Part shown: one piece after another, positions 9,475 through 19,756 of the stretch
How positions within the stretch are numbered: position 1 is the first letter of the stretch
How the letters are laid out: each line of letters starts with the position of its first letter
NCBI RefSeq assembly: GCF_000003815.2
Contig: NC_049987.1
Span: 7,899,330 to 7,938,496 of the forward strand
Length of the DNA stretch: 39,167 nt
DNA from: Branchiostoma floridae
Lineage: Eukaryota; Chordata; Leptocardii; Amphioxiformes; Branchiostomatidae
Direction: 5' to 3'
Translations under genes and position numbers: made by a program
The notes under the pieces: generated by a model
Told to the model about the DNA's origin: nothing
Seen by the model: only the letters and a program-made list of their open reading frames with translations
Database searches by the model: none

Positions 9475-10829
9475 GAGTTAGGGGCCTACAAGATACCAGT
9501 AGTCCTATCATGAGTTGCCTAAGCAATGCAGCTTCTCCAGATCTAGTCTGCTGTTTTGGGTGAAAAATTGAAAAACAGAGACTAGCCAAATATTGGAAGG
9601 AGTAGGTGGCTAAATGGCTTAGCCAGCATGCTACATTTTAATAACAACCAGTTATGCTCAGCATACTATCAATACAAGCATGCTATAGAGTCTATTAACA
9701 AGCAGATACTGTAAAATTGTCTTTTAAATATAAATAATGAGGTGTATAGGATCTATCGAAACAAACCTTTAGAGCAATTGGGCAATTACTAGTCATTTGG
9801 GAAGAATTATAAGAAACACTGGAGATCATTGAAGGGACTGTGGCATTTACATGTACCTGCAATGATTTGTACTTTGTAGTGTTAGGTGTTCCTCGTGTGT
9901 TTTGTTGTGGTGACTTGAAATTGTTATCTCTTTTGTGTGTGCTATCATTCAATTGATGTCAACAAAGAACCATGTTTTGGACAAAATATGCAAAACTTAA
10001 AAAGGTTAATTTTATCCTTTTATCCCAGAATATGAAGATTAAACGTAGGACTATTGAATATTATTTGATTACTTTAGTGATGTAGAAAATGTATTGTTCA
10101 TTCTAACTCATGTTCTTAGTCAGGTGTTAAGATACATGATGTTGCTTTCTTATTGTCATTTTCCAAAGTTAACAGAATATGATGCAAAGGGAATAGGCAT
10201 AATTGTCCTATATCGGTAATTATAGTCCTTGCTTGCCACTAAGTGTCACTTCAAAAGATGGTAATGAATGTATAATATTTGGGAGCTTAGCATTTCTGCA
10301 TTGTACCTTTTCTGCTGTCATTAAAAATGATCTGAAATGGTGTGATTTTATCATGAATGTGAAATGTTCTACTCACAGTCTCCAGAAGTAGCTACGACAT
10401 TTGTTACGATTGTTTCTGCATCAGGGACAAGGCAACCAAAAATGCTGTTTTGCAAGTGGCTCTGCCATGTTCAGTTCACCTGTACACCAAGTGAAATAAC
10501 AGCAGACACATTTATTGTAACCAAAATAAGAAAACTATGGTCAAGATTGTTTATTTTTCAAAAAGACCATATACTGGTACATTGTAGTTGCCAGAGCTAC
10601 CTAATTCTCAATGGCCATCTTGATATATGTTCCCCACAAGATGTTTTGAAAGGAAAAAACTTAACATATGTTATGTTATGCTATTTTCATATAGCTATTA
10701 AATTTGTAAAAACAAACTAACAGCAACTACATAGGTATGAAAAAACAACAAATAGAAACAAAACCGCAATACAAGCAGTATTGGGCTTTTACTTTAACAT
10801 ATAAAACTCTTCCGACTAATATCTGGTTC
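9475..10829. other. Convergent 3' region between gene A and the E2 gene
   Basis: About 1.35 kb separates the two stop codons. It should contain both 3' UTRs. Candidate polyadenylation hexamers include attaaa near 10036 for gene A and aataaa read on the minus strand near 10511-10516 for the E2 gene. No further exon is recognised. Confidence 0.4.
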
Positions 10830-10967
10830 CTATTTAGCCTTTTTAGCACTGTTGCAAGCCATCTTGTTGTACTGCCGTCTGAAATGGTGGTAGGTGTTGA
10901 GAACATCGTGGTCAAAGGCATTGTTCTCTTCTGGCCGGATAAGGAGAGAGAACAGGGCACTCAGCAC
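10830..10967 (-). CDS. E2 gene exon 5 (terminal)
   Basis: Read leftwards, it starts after acceptor cctgcag and encodes 45 residues (VLSALFSLLIRPEENNAF... to a KKAK end) plus TAG at 10832-10830. The plus-strand open frame over the same bases is a shadow. Confidence 0.87.
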   Translation of the reverse strand: MLSALFSLLIRPEENNAFDHDVLNTYHHFRRQYNKMACNSAKKAK

Positions 10968-13910
10968 CTGCAGGAATAACAAGTCAGGTAGTGAGCATGA
11001 AAATAGCCCTACTCTTGGGTCAAAACTAGGAAATCAGAAAAACCGGTAGCAGACTTCACTCCACACCCATGCTTTGCAACCACTCCAGTCCTAACATTAC
11101 ATAAAAATAAGGGCACTGGTCTGCGGATGTATGTGATGGTAATGCTGCCTCGTGTATGCAAATTGCAGCAACACAGACTTCACTGAAAAGTGGCAATGTG
11201 GTATACAGATCCATTCGAGCTTCTCATGAATAAACAAAGGTTCAAAGTTTGAAAACAAACAAACAGACATTCACAAGCAAACAGACAAGTATACATATGT
11301 ACAGTAATGCTGGAACAATATTTCACTCCCTTGGGGTGAAACCATGGGGAGAACTTTGTTTTTGTAAAGAATAAAAATTGAGTAAACCATCAAGGGCATT
11401 ATGACTACTAACCTGTTCAATAGTTCCCCCTGCCACCCACTCATCTTCACTCAGGAAGCGCAGACACACCTGTCCACAGACCTGACTCACATTCAGGTGG
11501 TAGATGGGGGTCAGGAAGTGGACCTGGTACAAATGTATATGGAGAGTGAGACTGAAGAACCCCTGATCACAGAAGTGTTGTTAAACATCAATGTATGAAT
11601 AACTGAAGAAATCACCCAAACGGCAAACCAGAAATCACCCAAACCAGGAAAGTGGCAATACAGTACGCGGGAAAGGACAACCTCAAGCCAACCGTTCACA
11701 CTTAAGCCACATCTTCAGAAAANNNNNNNNNNNNNNNNNNNNNNNNNNNNNNNNNNNNNNNNNNNNNNNNNNNNNNNNNNNNNNNNNNNNNNNNNNNNNN
11801 NNNNNNNNNNNNNNNNNNNNNNTGGTGTATCCAGCGATTTTGTGAGCAGTTAAGGCCACCTTCATGCCGAAAATTTTGACATATCAAAAATTTGTGCGAT
11901 GAGCGATGGTGTTGCATGTTCGTCATCGTAGAAAACTTGGTGAAACATGTTTGTACTGTGCTGGTTCGAATTAAGTTCCTAAGCGGGGAACATGCAGCTC
12001 CAGCGTCTTTTCTGAAGATGTGGCATAAGTGTGAACGGTTGGCTTGAGGTTGTCCTTCCCCACATACTATACAGAAAAGTGGCAATGTTATCCGTTTTGG
12101 TTTGTGATTTCCACATGAAACAACAAAATTTTAGGAAAATTACTTACAACTGGAGGTGCCAGGGGGTAGTTTTCACTGGGTGGCCAGTCAAGGAAGATGA
12201 GCATATTACATGTTGTAGATTATATGGTATAATAAGGTATAGAAATCTTAACGGTGCATTACTTTACAAAGGTTGTAAAACTTCTTGTAGTCTAAAGAAT
12301 GACATGATATCACTGACTTAACAGTGACCCAATCTAAAACAAAGAAAGCTACAACTTTGCTGTTTCCCGTATTTCTTGTAAAATTAAATGGAAATGGAAG
12401 GTTTTTGATGAGAACGCAAAATACCATGTGGCAAAGTAACAACAAAACAAGTTATTCCTAATGCTGACTAGTGCTTATGATTGTGTATGAGAGCAATCAT
12501 CCTTCTTTTCTGTCCTGGTCAGTATTATCATCACTGATATGAAAGGATACGGAAGAAGCAGGCGGATCTTGAACTTGCCACCTGCCGAAGCAAGAACAAT
12601 TTTGGTCAGTGTCTTAAATCTTCTATGCAATCAGGCTTATAATGTTAATTTTCAAAATAAGCAAAACTAAACTTGTAACTTTAATGTTGCACTGTGCAAG
12701 ACTTTTGACCTGTCCATAGACATAATTCCAACACCCACACACTTAATACAGATTGCCCAACAGAGGAGCAACAGGTCAAGTTGAAGTATATGAGTGATTG
12801 AGTACTGTAAAAACACTTGAAATCATACACTGGTGTTATCATACAACTGAACACAGTTCTAAACACATGTTTGATACAACTTTATTGTTCTTTAAATACA
12901 TATGAAATCCGACCTTTATAAAGAGAATCCTCAGGTCCAGGGATGACAGCCTCCCACTCATGCAGGTTGTCTGAAGGCAGCGACACCTGGATACCGAGAG
13001 GACAGGACTTCCTCAGGGCTGCAAGCTCCTTCTGTACCCTGTAACGTTACAGCCAGGTAGATGAAAACTTTTCTTTGGTCTGAAGTTCTGGAAAGCCAAA
13101 CCTCTGCTTGGAGAGTCAGTATGTCCTAACATCTGGTATGACTACCCAACCATTGGCCCAGGCCTGTGTGATATATTCGCTTTGGAAAAATATTAGTATC
13201 CTAAGCTCCAATACCAAAAAAAATCTGTTACAATACATTTTTCCTAGTGCCTAGTGCAAGTTTCTACTCTTCACAAACAGTTCTGTTGTCTTTGTTTCTG
13301 CTCCTTTTCATCAAGAAGGTTTTGTTTTCACGCCTTTAGGGTTCAATAGAGACCATTGTTTTGCAATACAATGTGTTCCTGCTGTGTAGTACACAGTTGG
13401 ATCATATTTTGATTTTAATAACAAAGTGCACCGTCTTTCATCAGCATGAATGATTTAGTGACTTGCGTTATGCATCCGCATATCAATGCAAATGTCGGAA
13501 TTGTTGTTGTCGTTGTTATGTATTCACGGCCACTTTTGAAAAGACAAAGGCGGAAGACACCCCTCTGTTCCCCGGATACAAAGGGCCATAAAAGTATTCA
13601 ATGAAACTTCTATTCAACAGAAAGAAACAACACTCCAGAAGTTTGAGTCCAGAAGGTAACCGTTACTCACTGGGTGAACTTGATTGATTTTAAAACCATG
13701 CTGAGACTCTACACATTATCACTCTTGATTGGTAAATGTAACCAAGCCCTATAAACCTCCGGAGTCCTTGATGTAACCAAGTGATTTTAACCTCCTTGAT
13801 GTAACTCCACAACTGGTGCTTCCGTTATTATTTTCACCAAATATGAATAGATTGATAATATAAACAGCAAAACAAACTTCAGCCAACCTGGTTGCGAACT
13901 GCTTCTCCAT
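10830..13910 (-). CDS. Complete E2 ubiquitin-conjugating-enzyme-like gene, 5 exons, 147 aa
   Basis: Exons in transcript order are 13910-13888, 13038-12914, 12581-12535, 11523-11413 and 10967-10830; total 444 nt with every phase joining. Landmarks of a UBC domain appear in order: N-terminal helix FATRVQKELAALRK; HEWEAVIPGPEDSLYKGGKF; LLLPYPF; HFLTPIYHLN; VCLRFL; EW; GTIEQVLSALFSLLIRPEENNAF; and a C-terminal helix ending in a basic tail. The length equals the usual 147-150 residues of single-domain E2s. The presumed active-site Cys is C85 (GQVCLRFL), nine residues after the Asn of a changed HPN motif, H74-L75-N76; one extra residue lies between motif and Cys. The usual YPFKPPKV loop is shortened to YPFISV. 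Whether it charges ubiquitin cannot be told by sequence. It lies head-to-head with RBR gene B and tail-to-tail with gene A. Confidence 0.88.
11413..11523 (-). CDS. E2 gene exon 4, active-site region
   Basis: 37 codons in phase 0 at both ends, between acceptor accag and donor gttagt. It carries HFLTPIYHLN, the active-site Cys85 candidate and EDEWVAGGTIEQ. Confidence 0.88.
11649..12086. mobile_element. hAT-like MITE in intron 3 of the E2 gene, containing the assembly gap
   Basis: Direct repeats aaagtggcaat (11649-11659 and 12076-12086) flank an element of about 416 bp. Its ends are inverted repeats: 11673-11722 matches 12057-12008 almost perfectly (aaggacaacctcaagccaac), and weaker pairing continues outwards (tacagtacgcggg against the complement tatagtatgtggg). 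The interior holds 100 N and no coding frame. Long terminal repeats with an 8-11-bp duplication suggest a non-autonomous hAT-type element. Confidence 0.82.
11723..11822. other. Assembly gap (100 N)
   Basis: Exactly 100 N, probably a placeholder of unknown true length, starting right inside the left arm of the inverted repeat. The palindrome is a likely reason for failed assembly. Confidence 0.98.
12535..12581 (-). CDS. E2 gene exon 3
   Basis: Only 47 nt between acceptor cttcggcag and donor gtgatg. It completes Gly50 and encodes GKFKIRLLLPYPFIS. The family would normally have KPPK after YPF; the short exon leaves only I-S, joining straight to VHFLTP in exon 4. The donor gtgatg is weak. Confidence 0.78.
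12914..13038 (-). CDS. E2 gene exon 2
   Basis: 125 nt between acceptor acgttacag and donor gtcgga. It encodes VQKELAALRKSCPLG and onward to PGPEDSLYK, the N-terminal helix and first strands of the UBC fold. Confidence 0.87.
13039..13887 (-). other. Intron 1 of the E2 gene
   Basis: 849 bp with no exon recognised. A few short direct repeats (ccttgatgtaac) occur at 13768-13805. Confidence 0.6.
13888..13910 (-). CDS. E2 gene exon 1
   Basis: ATG GAG AAG CAG TTC GCA ACC AG then donor gttggc: MEKQFAT plus the split Arg8 codon, which joins exon 2 to read ATRVQKEL, the standard start of an E2 helix. Its protein is identical to the exon at 4343-4365. Confidence 0.82.
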
Positions 13911-14643
13911 CACTCAAAGCCCTGTCTTCAACGTGCAACGCCTTAGTTCAACAAATTAGGAAGAAAAGGAGGAGTTGCAAACTGCTTTTGTTTTCGTGTG
14001 AAGACCACATGGGTACTTATACTTTTGGCTAGGGAGGATGTATGACAACGATTATTTATTCTTGCAATTCATGAATGGAATAAAGTTAAATATAGTCTTA
14101 ACGTATCCATGTACATAGTATTGAGCAGAATTCAATAACATATACTTTTGGATATTTGTTATTGCGATCTTATATAATAGTGAATCTTAAAACCTATCCT
14201 CTTCAAATAGTGGATTGGCTCGCGCTCAGAAACCCGCCAACATGCTCCAACATGTGAAACTGATTATTGGAATAGGGAAAGCCCGTTAATGCTGCGTCTA
14301 TGGGGTTGTGGGGAGTGTGCCAATTTAACTTTAGCGGGGTTAGGGAAGAATTTTTTCATTAAAAGTTACATAACTCAATGAAAATTTTTAATGAGCTTTA
14401 TACGAATTTATAAAGCTTGCTATAATGACCATCATCTGACGGTGTAATGATATTTTTTTTTATTTTGTTATTGTTGTCTCCCCCCATGACTCCTCACTCT
14501 TGGTATATTCGAGTTACCCCTCCAGATTTGATATCGATTGGACAGTCCCTTACACAACAACACTGCTCCACTGATCAGTTCACATCCATTTGTCAAGAGT
14601 GCAAGACGTACTTCCCAAGTTTTCCATCCCGTTTACCAGCGAC
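13911..14643. promoter_or_regulatory. Divergent promoter region between the E2 gene and RBR gene B
   Basis: A 733-bp spacer between the two start codons. It has no open frame of interest. A run of T at 14452-14463 precedes the presumed 5' UTR of gene B. I cannot identify specific factor sites with confidence. Confidence 0.5.
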
Positions 14644-14718
14644 ATGGATGGTCCTGATATCTGGCAAATTTTCGTCAGAGGACTAGAGGGAAAAACAAGT
14701 ATCATAAGAATCCACAAG
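14644..14718 (+). CDS. RBR gene B exon 1
   Basis: 25 codons, MDGPDIWQIFVRGLEGKT and on to RIHK, ending in phase 0 before gtaact. A longer open frame over it (14447-14686) is in another frame. Confidence 0.83.
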
Positions 14719-15341
14719 GTAACTCTATTTACTTTATCTCAAATCACAACGTAACGTTATCAACTTCAAAATATTATGTGGAAGTTTGATCGAGTTTGGT
14801 TTGATCGAGTCTGGACGAGCCTGTTCAAACCGGGTGTCATTTCTCGTTGGGAGCCTGTAGGCAGTTGACTTAACATTGGTCACTTTAAAATCCTCGTATA
14901 TTTTCGTGATGTTAGATCCAGGATTGTAGTAAAACTAGATGTAACGTTTACCTTCTGAATCTAACCTGGCAAACAGTAACAGATTTCCCGCCAAATCTTG
15001 CTACGTAGGTGGCCACAGATGGTAATTGTTATGCCGGTTTGAAATTCCTACAAAATTCTCGGACCGATTGAGTCAGCAAACCGTAAAGCAAAGAAAAAAT
15101 CTCTTACTTGTTTCTCTTGGCTAGTTATCATGCTTACAACATATTTGAACTAGTTATTACGTTACCCCTATAAATACCAAATTATAAAACGGGAACTGAA
15201 ACGGTCGAACTGAAGCGGGTACTGAGTGAGCTGAGCGGAAATGCCAAGAGGGCCAAGCACCTTGGGAAATAATCTCCAAGCAGATGTAACACGTGATGGC
15301 TGTAGCAAGTTACCATGATCACATCAAGATGTTTTCTGGTG

Positions 15342-15400
<59 letters not shown>

Positions 15401-18381
15401 CTTAACAGCATAACTCAAAAAGTCGTGGGTGGATCTCAATAATACATCATATATGTTGGTAGGTGTTGGGAAAGGAAGAAATTACTGTAACGTTAAATTC
15501 ATTTTTAAATGCATTTACGATAAAAGTTTGCGGGGATTTAAGTTTGAGGTTGCGGGAAAATGGAGTGTTCGAAGTGGTTTTGAGTTCGTAGTAGCGCCAT
15601 AGTAGATGTGGACGAGTATGCGCCTCGGCCTTCGGGCTACGGTCGCACCAGAGACGCCATTGAAGTCTTCATCGAAGTGACGATGGACATCCAACAACAG
15701 CGCCATACCGTGAAATTAAATGCATTTACACTACTGTACTACTGAAGTCACTTTTGACACTATTGGTGTGATCAACTGTCACTGAAAGAGTGATGTAACC
15801 GTATCTATGCACAGCACTACTTTTGAACCATACAGTACATAGAATAGAGAAATGAATGAATGTGAACTAAAAAAATTGTGTCTTGCAAGGATTCGTGTGT
15901 CTTCATCATAGCAAGTTCATAACATATTTCATCATTAACAACGCTGTTACGATGTATAGTACGTACATGATTTAGGGGTGGCGTAGACGGCGCAACTAGA
16001 ATACAGTAGGGAAATATTCACGGTTGTTATGAGTTCGCGGTGAAGCGGCTTATGCGAACACAAAACAACCTCAAAAGTTTCTGCATTTGCAGTAATAATG
16101 GGCTCCCAAGCAGGTTTCTATGGATTGGTACTTTCAGTTTAGATATCTCATTTTCTAGACATGCTACATTTGTGATTTATAAGTTGATTTTCATTGATGT
16201 GACAGTCTGCGTAGAGTCAAATTAATCTTGCAGGGAGCAACTGTTGATGAATAGGACTTAATGCCACCATATGTTTGGGATAAAAATGCCATTATGATGT
16301 CATGACAGTTGGCCTTATAGACATACACATTGTTCTTACAGGATGCCACAGTGGATGAACTGATAAAGAAGATCAGTGCGAAAAACAACATCCCGCCTGA
16401 GACCCAGCGTATATTGTACACCACAAAGCAGCTGGAGTATGGCCAGGGGAAATATCTCTCCGACTACCAAATGCAGGATCACTCCACTCTATTTGTCGTC
16501 CTGCGGCTGCCTGGAGGCAGTTGTACCCCACAGAATCAGCTGGTTGAGGATGTGGAGATGGTCGATGCACCCAACAACACAAGGGGCAACAACACAGAAG
16601 GTAACATTAACAACGCTGGTGGTGACAACACCACATGCAACAACACCGAAGGCAACAACACTGGGAGTAACAACACTGGGGAAAACAACACTGAAAGCAA
16701 CAACACTGGAGACAACAACACCGGAGGTAACAACACTGGGGAAAACAACACTAGAGACAACACACCACCTCCGCGGAAGACCCTGGACGAGGATGTGGAG
16801 ACCACCGAAGCTCCTGACATGATCAGCTGGGAGGATGACCCCAACACTCCCCGCGCCAAGATGTCCTGTGGACATGCCATCACCCCAGAGACACTCACCA
16901 CCTACTGCGAGAGTCTCCTCAGGTAAACTGCTGTCATGCATTCTGTCTGACCATTCAGAGACAATTTTGGCAATTTGATGCCTTTGCAGTGACTCTGCTT
17001 TTTCCTTTCAGCTCGTTTTCCCTTTTTTTTGTTTTTTTTAATGATATATTTCTAGTTCAATATGCCATGATTTTTCTAGGTGGCTGAAGTGAATGTGTAC
17101 TGAAAACAGGGCACATGAGTTTGCAATTTTGCCCACCCATCCCTACTTGTGGAGTTGTTTAGGTTCCAGTAATGTAGCAAACTATAAATAGTATGAACTG
17201 TCTTTTCACCCCATCCACCAATCAGATAGAACTTTGTTGACACACTCATGGGAGCAGCTGTGAGTACTTGCGTGGCTTTTGATGTAATCTTATGGGCATT
17301 GTCCCATGCTCAACAGTGTTCCTGTCTATATTTCAGTGCTGGGAAGTATGTCTTCAAGTGCCCCTACATCAGTCCAACAGGAGTGTATTGTGGGAAGGAG
17401 TGGTCATATCTGGAGGTCCGTCGCCTTGCCGTCCTCACCCTGGATGAGAAAAAGCAGTTCGAGATCAAGATCTCCGACAACTACCTCCGCAAGGGGATGG
17501 GCATCCAGGAATGCCCCAAGTGTCACTCCATGTGCGAGCGGGTCGACAAGAAAGACAAGCGTGTGGTGTGTCCGCTGTGTTCGGCCTCGGATGGGGTGGA
17601 GTTCCACTTCTGCTGGTACTGCCTGCACGAGTGGGTGGGGAGAAGGGTCGACAAGTGCAACAACGCAGACTGCAACGGGGAGGACAAGCGTCTGAAGATC
17701 CTCCGCGAATGCAAGAAGAAGAGCATCGTGGGCGTGTCAAACTGTCCCGCCATCAGGGCCTGCCTGACGTGTGGCATGCTCATCGAACACGACAGGGCCT
17801 GCAAGCACATGGTATTATACTGTTATAATACAGTATTTATGTTGTCTGACTATAACTATACACTAGGGATTAGGGCTGCATACCACTGTGAAAAATGATA
17901 TGATACAGGTTAACAGAGACACAATACCAGTACATATATGTACTAAAATACACCTATCTGTACATGTCTATTTCATGGAGGTTAAATTTTCACTAGCGTC
18001 TGTCTGTCTGTGAACAAGAAAACTCAAGAATGGCTGGGTGGATTGGTTTTTATACTTGGTGAGTTGATAGGGTATGATGAAAGCTGGAAACAAGTAGATT
18101 TTGGGCCCCCTAGCGGCTTCCCTTGTTTAGAATTATGTCTTTAATCACAGCATCATACTGAACATTTAATGACTTTGTAATGTCCATACAGTTAGAGTGT
18201 AACATCCTATCATAGTTGACTCTGTGCCCAATTTGTTTCCTATATGCAGGCCTGCATCTGTGGCCAGAAGTTCTGCTTCATCTGCCTGAAGCCTGCTGTC
18301 AGTGGGAGCTACCAGTGCGGCACGTACAACAGCCCGTGTGTGGTCGCCCCCGTGCAGACAACCATCCCTGGGGATAACTGA
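14644..18381 (+). CDS. RBR gene B: ubiquitin-like domain plus RBR E3 ubiquitin ligase, 4 exons, 420 aa
   Basis: Coding exons are 14644-14718, 16342-16922, 17337-17811 and 18250-18381 (1263 nt, phases consistent). The architecture equals gene A: ubiquitin-like domain to residue 84 ending in LRLPGG, an NNT-rich linker, a RING1 lacking its first CxxC (MSCGHA onward), IBR from about residue 278 (CPKC, CPLC, FCWYC) and RING2 with the candidate catalytic Cys374 in DRACKHM. The C-terminal tail YQCGTYNSPC and IPGDN matches gene A. The ubiquitin-like domain keeps the K48 equivalent and has Asp at the K63 position. The last 163 bp of the exon-2 region including the donor are almost identical to gene A, unlike the flanks. 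Its partner by position is the divergent E2 gene; an E2-E3 working pair is an inference. Confidence 0.88.
15346..15398. repeat. (TG)n microsatellite
   Basis: About 26 uninterrupted TG dinucleotides. The minus-strand frame with a His-Thr run across it is an artefact of this repeat. Confidence 0.97.
16190..16254 (+). pseudogene. Dead duplicate of an A-type exon-2 start inside intron 1 of gene B
   Basis: gatgtgacagtctg...aatcttgcag followed by GGA GCA ACT GTT GAT GAA TAG (16234-16254) parallels gene A aatgtgacagtcca...cttcttgcag GAT GCA ACT GTT GAT GAA TTG. The acceptor is intact, but the frame stops after six residues and similarity ends. The functional exon 2 of gene B starts 88 bp further on. 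Confidence 0.82.
16342..16922 (+). CDS. RBR gene B exon 2: end of ubiquitin-like domain, linker, start of RING1
   Basis: Starts after tgttcttacag and ends CTCAG before gtaaac. Its first bases (gatgccacagtggatgaact) are closer to gene C than to gene A, whereas its last 157 bases are nearly identical to gene A. Confidence 0.88.
16572..16763 (+). repeat. Coding minisatellite, NNT-rich linker of gene B
   Basis: Tandem 15-bp units encode NNTEG, NNTGS, NNTGE, NNTES, NNTGD, NNTGG, NNTGE and NNTRD in a row. It is more regular than in gene A, so probably expanded more recently. Confidence 0.88.
17337..17811 (+). CDS. RBR gene B exon 3: RING1 end, IBR, RING2 start
   Basis: 475 nt between tatatttcag and gtatta, same phases as gene A exon 3. 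It ends right after the CKHM of RING2. Confidence 0.88.
18250..18381 (+). CDS. RBR gene B exon 4: end of RING2 and C-terminus
   Basis: Starts after ctatatgcag: [15 protein letters not shown], then YQCGTYNSPC and IPGDN before TGA at 18379-18381. Intron 3 (17812-18249) holds nothing recognisable. Confidence 0.87.
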   Translation, partial: ACICGQKFCFICLKPAVSGSYQCGTYNSPCVVAPVQTTIPGDN

Positions 18382-18385
18382 GACG

Positions 18386-18610
18386 ACCGAGGAACGCAGT
18401 TCTCTTATGTTATTGTTCCACATGTCTTCATCCAAAGAGGGACTTCTTATCTACCAAAATTTATTGGAAATATATGTCTAAAAACCTAACCTAAACCTTA
18501 AAGCCTAATCAAAAACCGAGAAACACAGTTCTCGTATGTTATTGTTCCACATGTCTTCATCTACAGAGAGACTTCTCATCTACCAAAATTGATTGGAAAT
18601 ATATGTTTCT
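18386..18610 (+). repeat. Duplicated ~90-bp block in the 3' UTR of gene B
   Basis: The segment from accgaggaacgcagttctct recurs 129 bp later from 18515 (accgagaaacacagttctcg), through tattgttccacatgtcttca to attggaaatatatgt. About 90% similar by eye. Confidence 0.85.
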
Positions 18611-19287
18611 ATTAAAACCTAAGTTCAAAATTTGGGTCCAAACAATCAATGATTTTAGCCTCCTTGTTACATACCAAAAAGAATAGCTGAAAATTTCTTC
18701 AGTAGCATTTGCCTCATAAGTTTTTATTTTTGCACTGTATTGTTGGTACTAGTACATTTATGTTTTATAGTGATTTAGAGTTGTTAAATTTGCTTTTACC
18801 ATTGAAAGAAAACCATAAGAATTCTGAAGTGAGAAAATCAGTTAGCAAATAGATCTCTTGTTGACTAATTTCAAACTTAAAACTAATGTTTCTTCATCTG
18901 CTGTACCAAAAAAAGGACCCTGTCCCAGTTTGCTCTTAAGTCCTAAATTGTGTTGACCTTGTCGTTCCGGTAACATTATGAAGTGTATTGGTTCTTGTTA
19001 ATGCCTGTTTTCCCTGTTATTAAATGGTAGATACTGTCTGCAGTTGCATGTTTATTGCACTATATACAGTATTAGGTAAGCTAAAGCACGCCAAGGCTGA
19101 AGCATGATGCTTTTTTGTTAGCAAGAACATGTAGTACAATGTGGCTACAGCTTATGTGTTAAAGTCAACCACACCGAGTCACCACGGCTCTTCTCCATCA
19201 ATGATTTGGGTTCTTTACATGCAGAGGTTTGATGCTCCCTAGTACATGGGACTTCTGTAGCCTCCTAGACAACATTGAAAATCGCGG
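18611..19287. other. 3' flank of gene B
   Basis: No exon recognised. Possible polyadenylation hexamer attaaa near 18610 or 19019, the latter followed by a T/G-rich stretch. Confidence 0.4.
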
Positions 19288-19557
19288 ACCAGTGCCAAAA
19301 GAGCTGCCCACACAAAGACCACCCATCCCTCAGACATTGAATGTCTGAGGGATGGGTGGTGTTTGTGTGGGTGTCTGAGGGATGGGTGGTGTTTGTGTGG
19401 GTGTCTGAGGGATGGGTGGTGTTTGTGTGGGTGTCTGAGGGATGGGTGGTGTTTGTGTGGGTAGCTGAATGTGTGAGGGATGGGTGGTGTTTGTGTGGGT
19501 AGCTGAATGTCTGAGGGATGGGTGGTGTTTGTGTGGGAAGCTCTTTTGGCACTGGTG
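19288..19557. mobile_element. Inverted-repeat element with an internal 30-38-bp minisatellite
   Basis: The left end (accagtgccaaaagagct, 19288 on) is the reverse complement of the right end at 19538-19557, and the left arm continues as the complement of the repeat unit itself. The unit tgtctgagggatgggtggtg + tttgtgtggg occurs four times at 30-bp spacing (19342, 19372, 19402, 19432), then twice as a 38-bp version (19462, 19500). The arms meet at the palindrome cagacattgaatgtctg (19331-19347). The His/Pro/Thr-rich minus-strand frames are artefacts. Confidence 0.82.
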
Positions 19558-19756
19558 GCCCCTCTCCAGGTCCCCCCAAAAACAGTCCCGTTCGGAGACT
19601 GTTGCAGAGGCTCGGACTTCTGACTTCAACATCAAAAATTGTGAATGCAATCTCTTATAACGTATCAAGCTAGGGCTGACTCGCTGGATTCAAACTCTGT
19701 ACCATAGATCCATGGAATGTGATCCAGGTGTCCAAGCAGTGGGTTTGCATTATTGC

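Larger units (their letters stand above)
14719..16341 (+). other. Intron 1 of gene B
   Basis: 1.6 kb. It contains a block similar to intron 1 of gene A (about 14805-14936), a block similar to gene C intron 1 ending in tttcccgccaaatct (about 14918-15003), a TG microsatellite (15346-15398) and a dead copy of an exon-2 start (16190-16254). Confidence 0.6.

Noticed and set aside
10737-10979. 80-aa plus-strand frame
   Set aside because: Opposite strand of E2 exon 5, which has phase-consistent partners and UBC similarity.
15182-15439. Minus-strand 85-aa frame with a His-Thr run
   Set aside because: Produced by the TG microsatellite.
19265-19668. Minus-strand frames rich in His-Thr-Asn-Pro repeats
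   Set aside because: They are translations of the 30-38-bp minisatellite; no splice or domain support.
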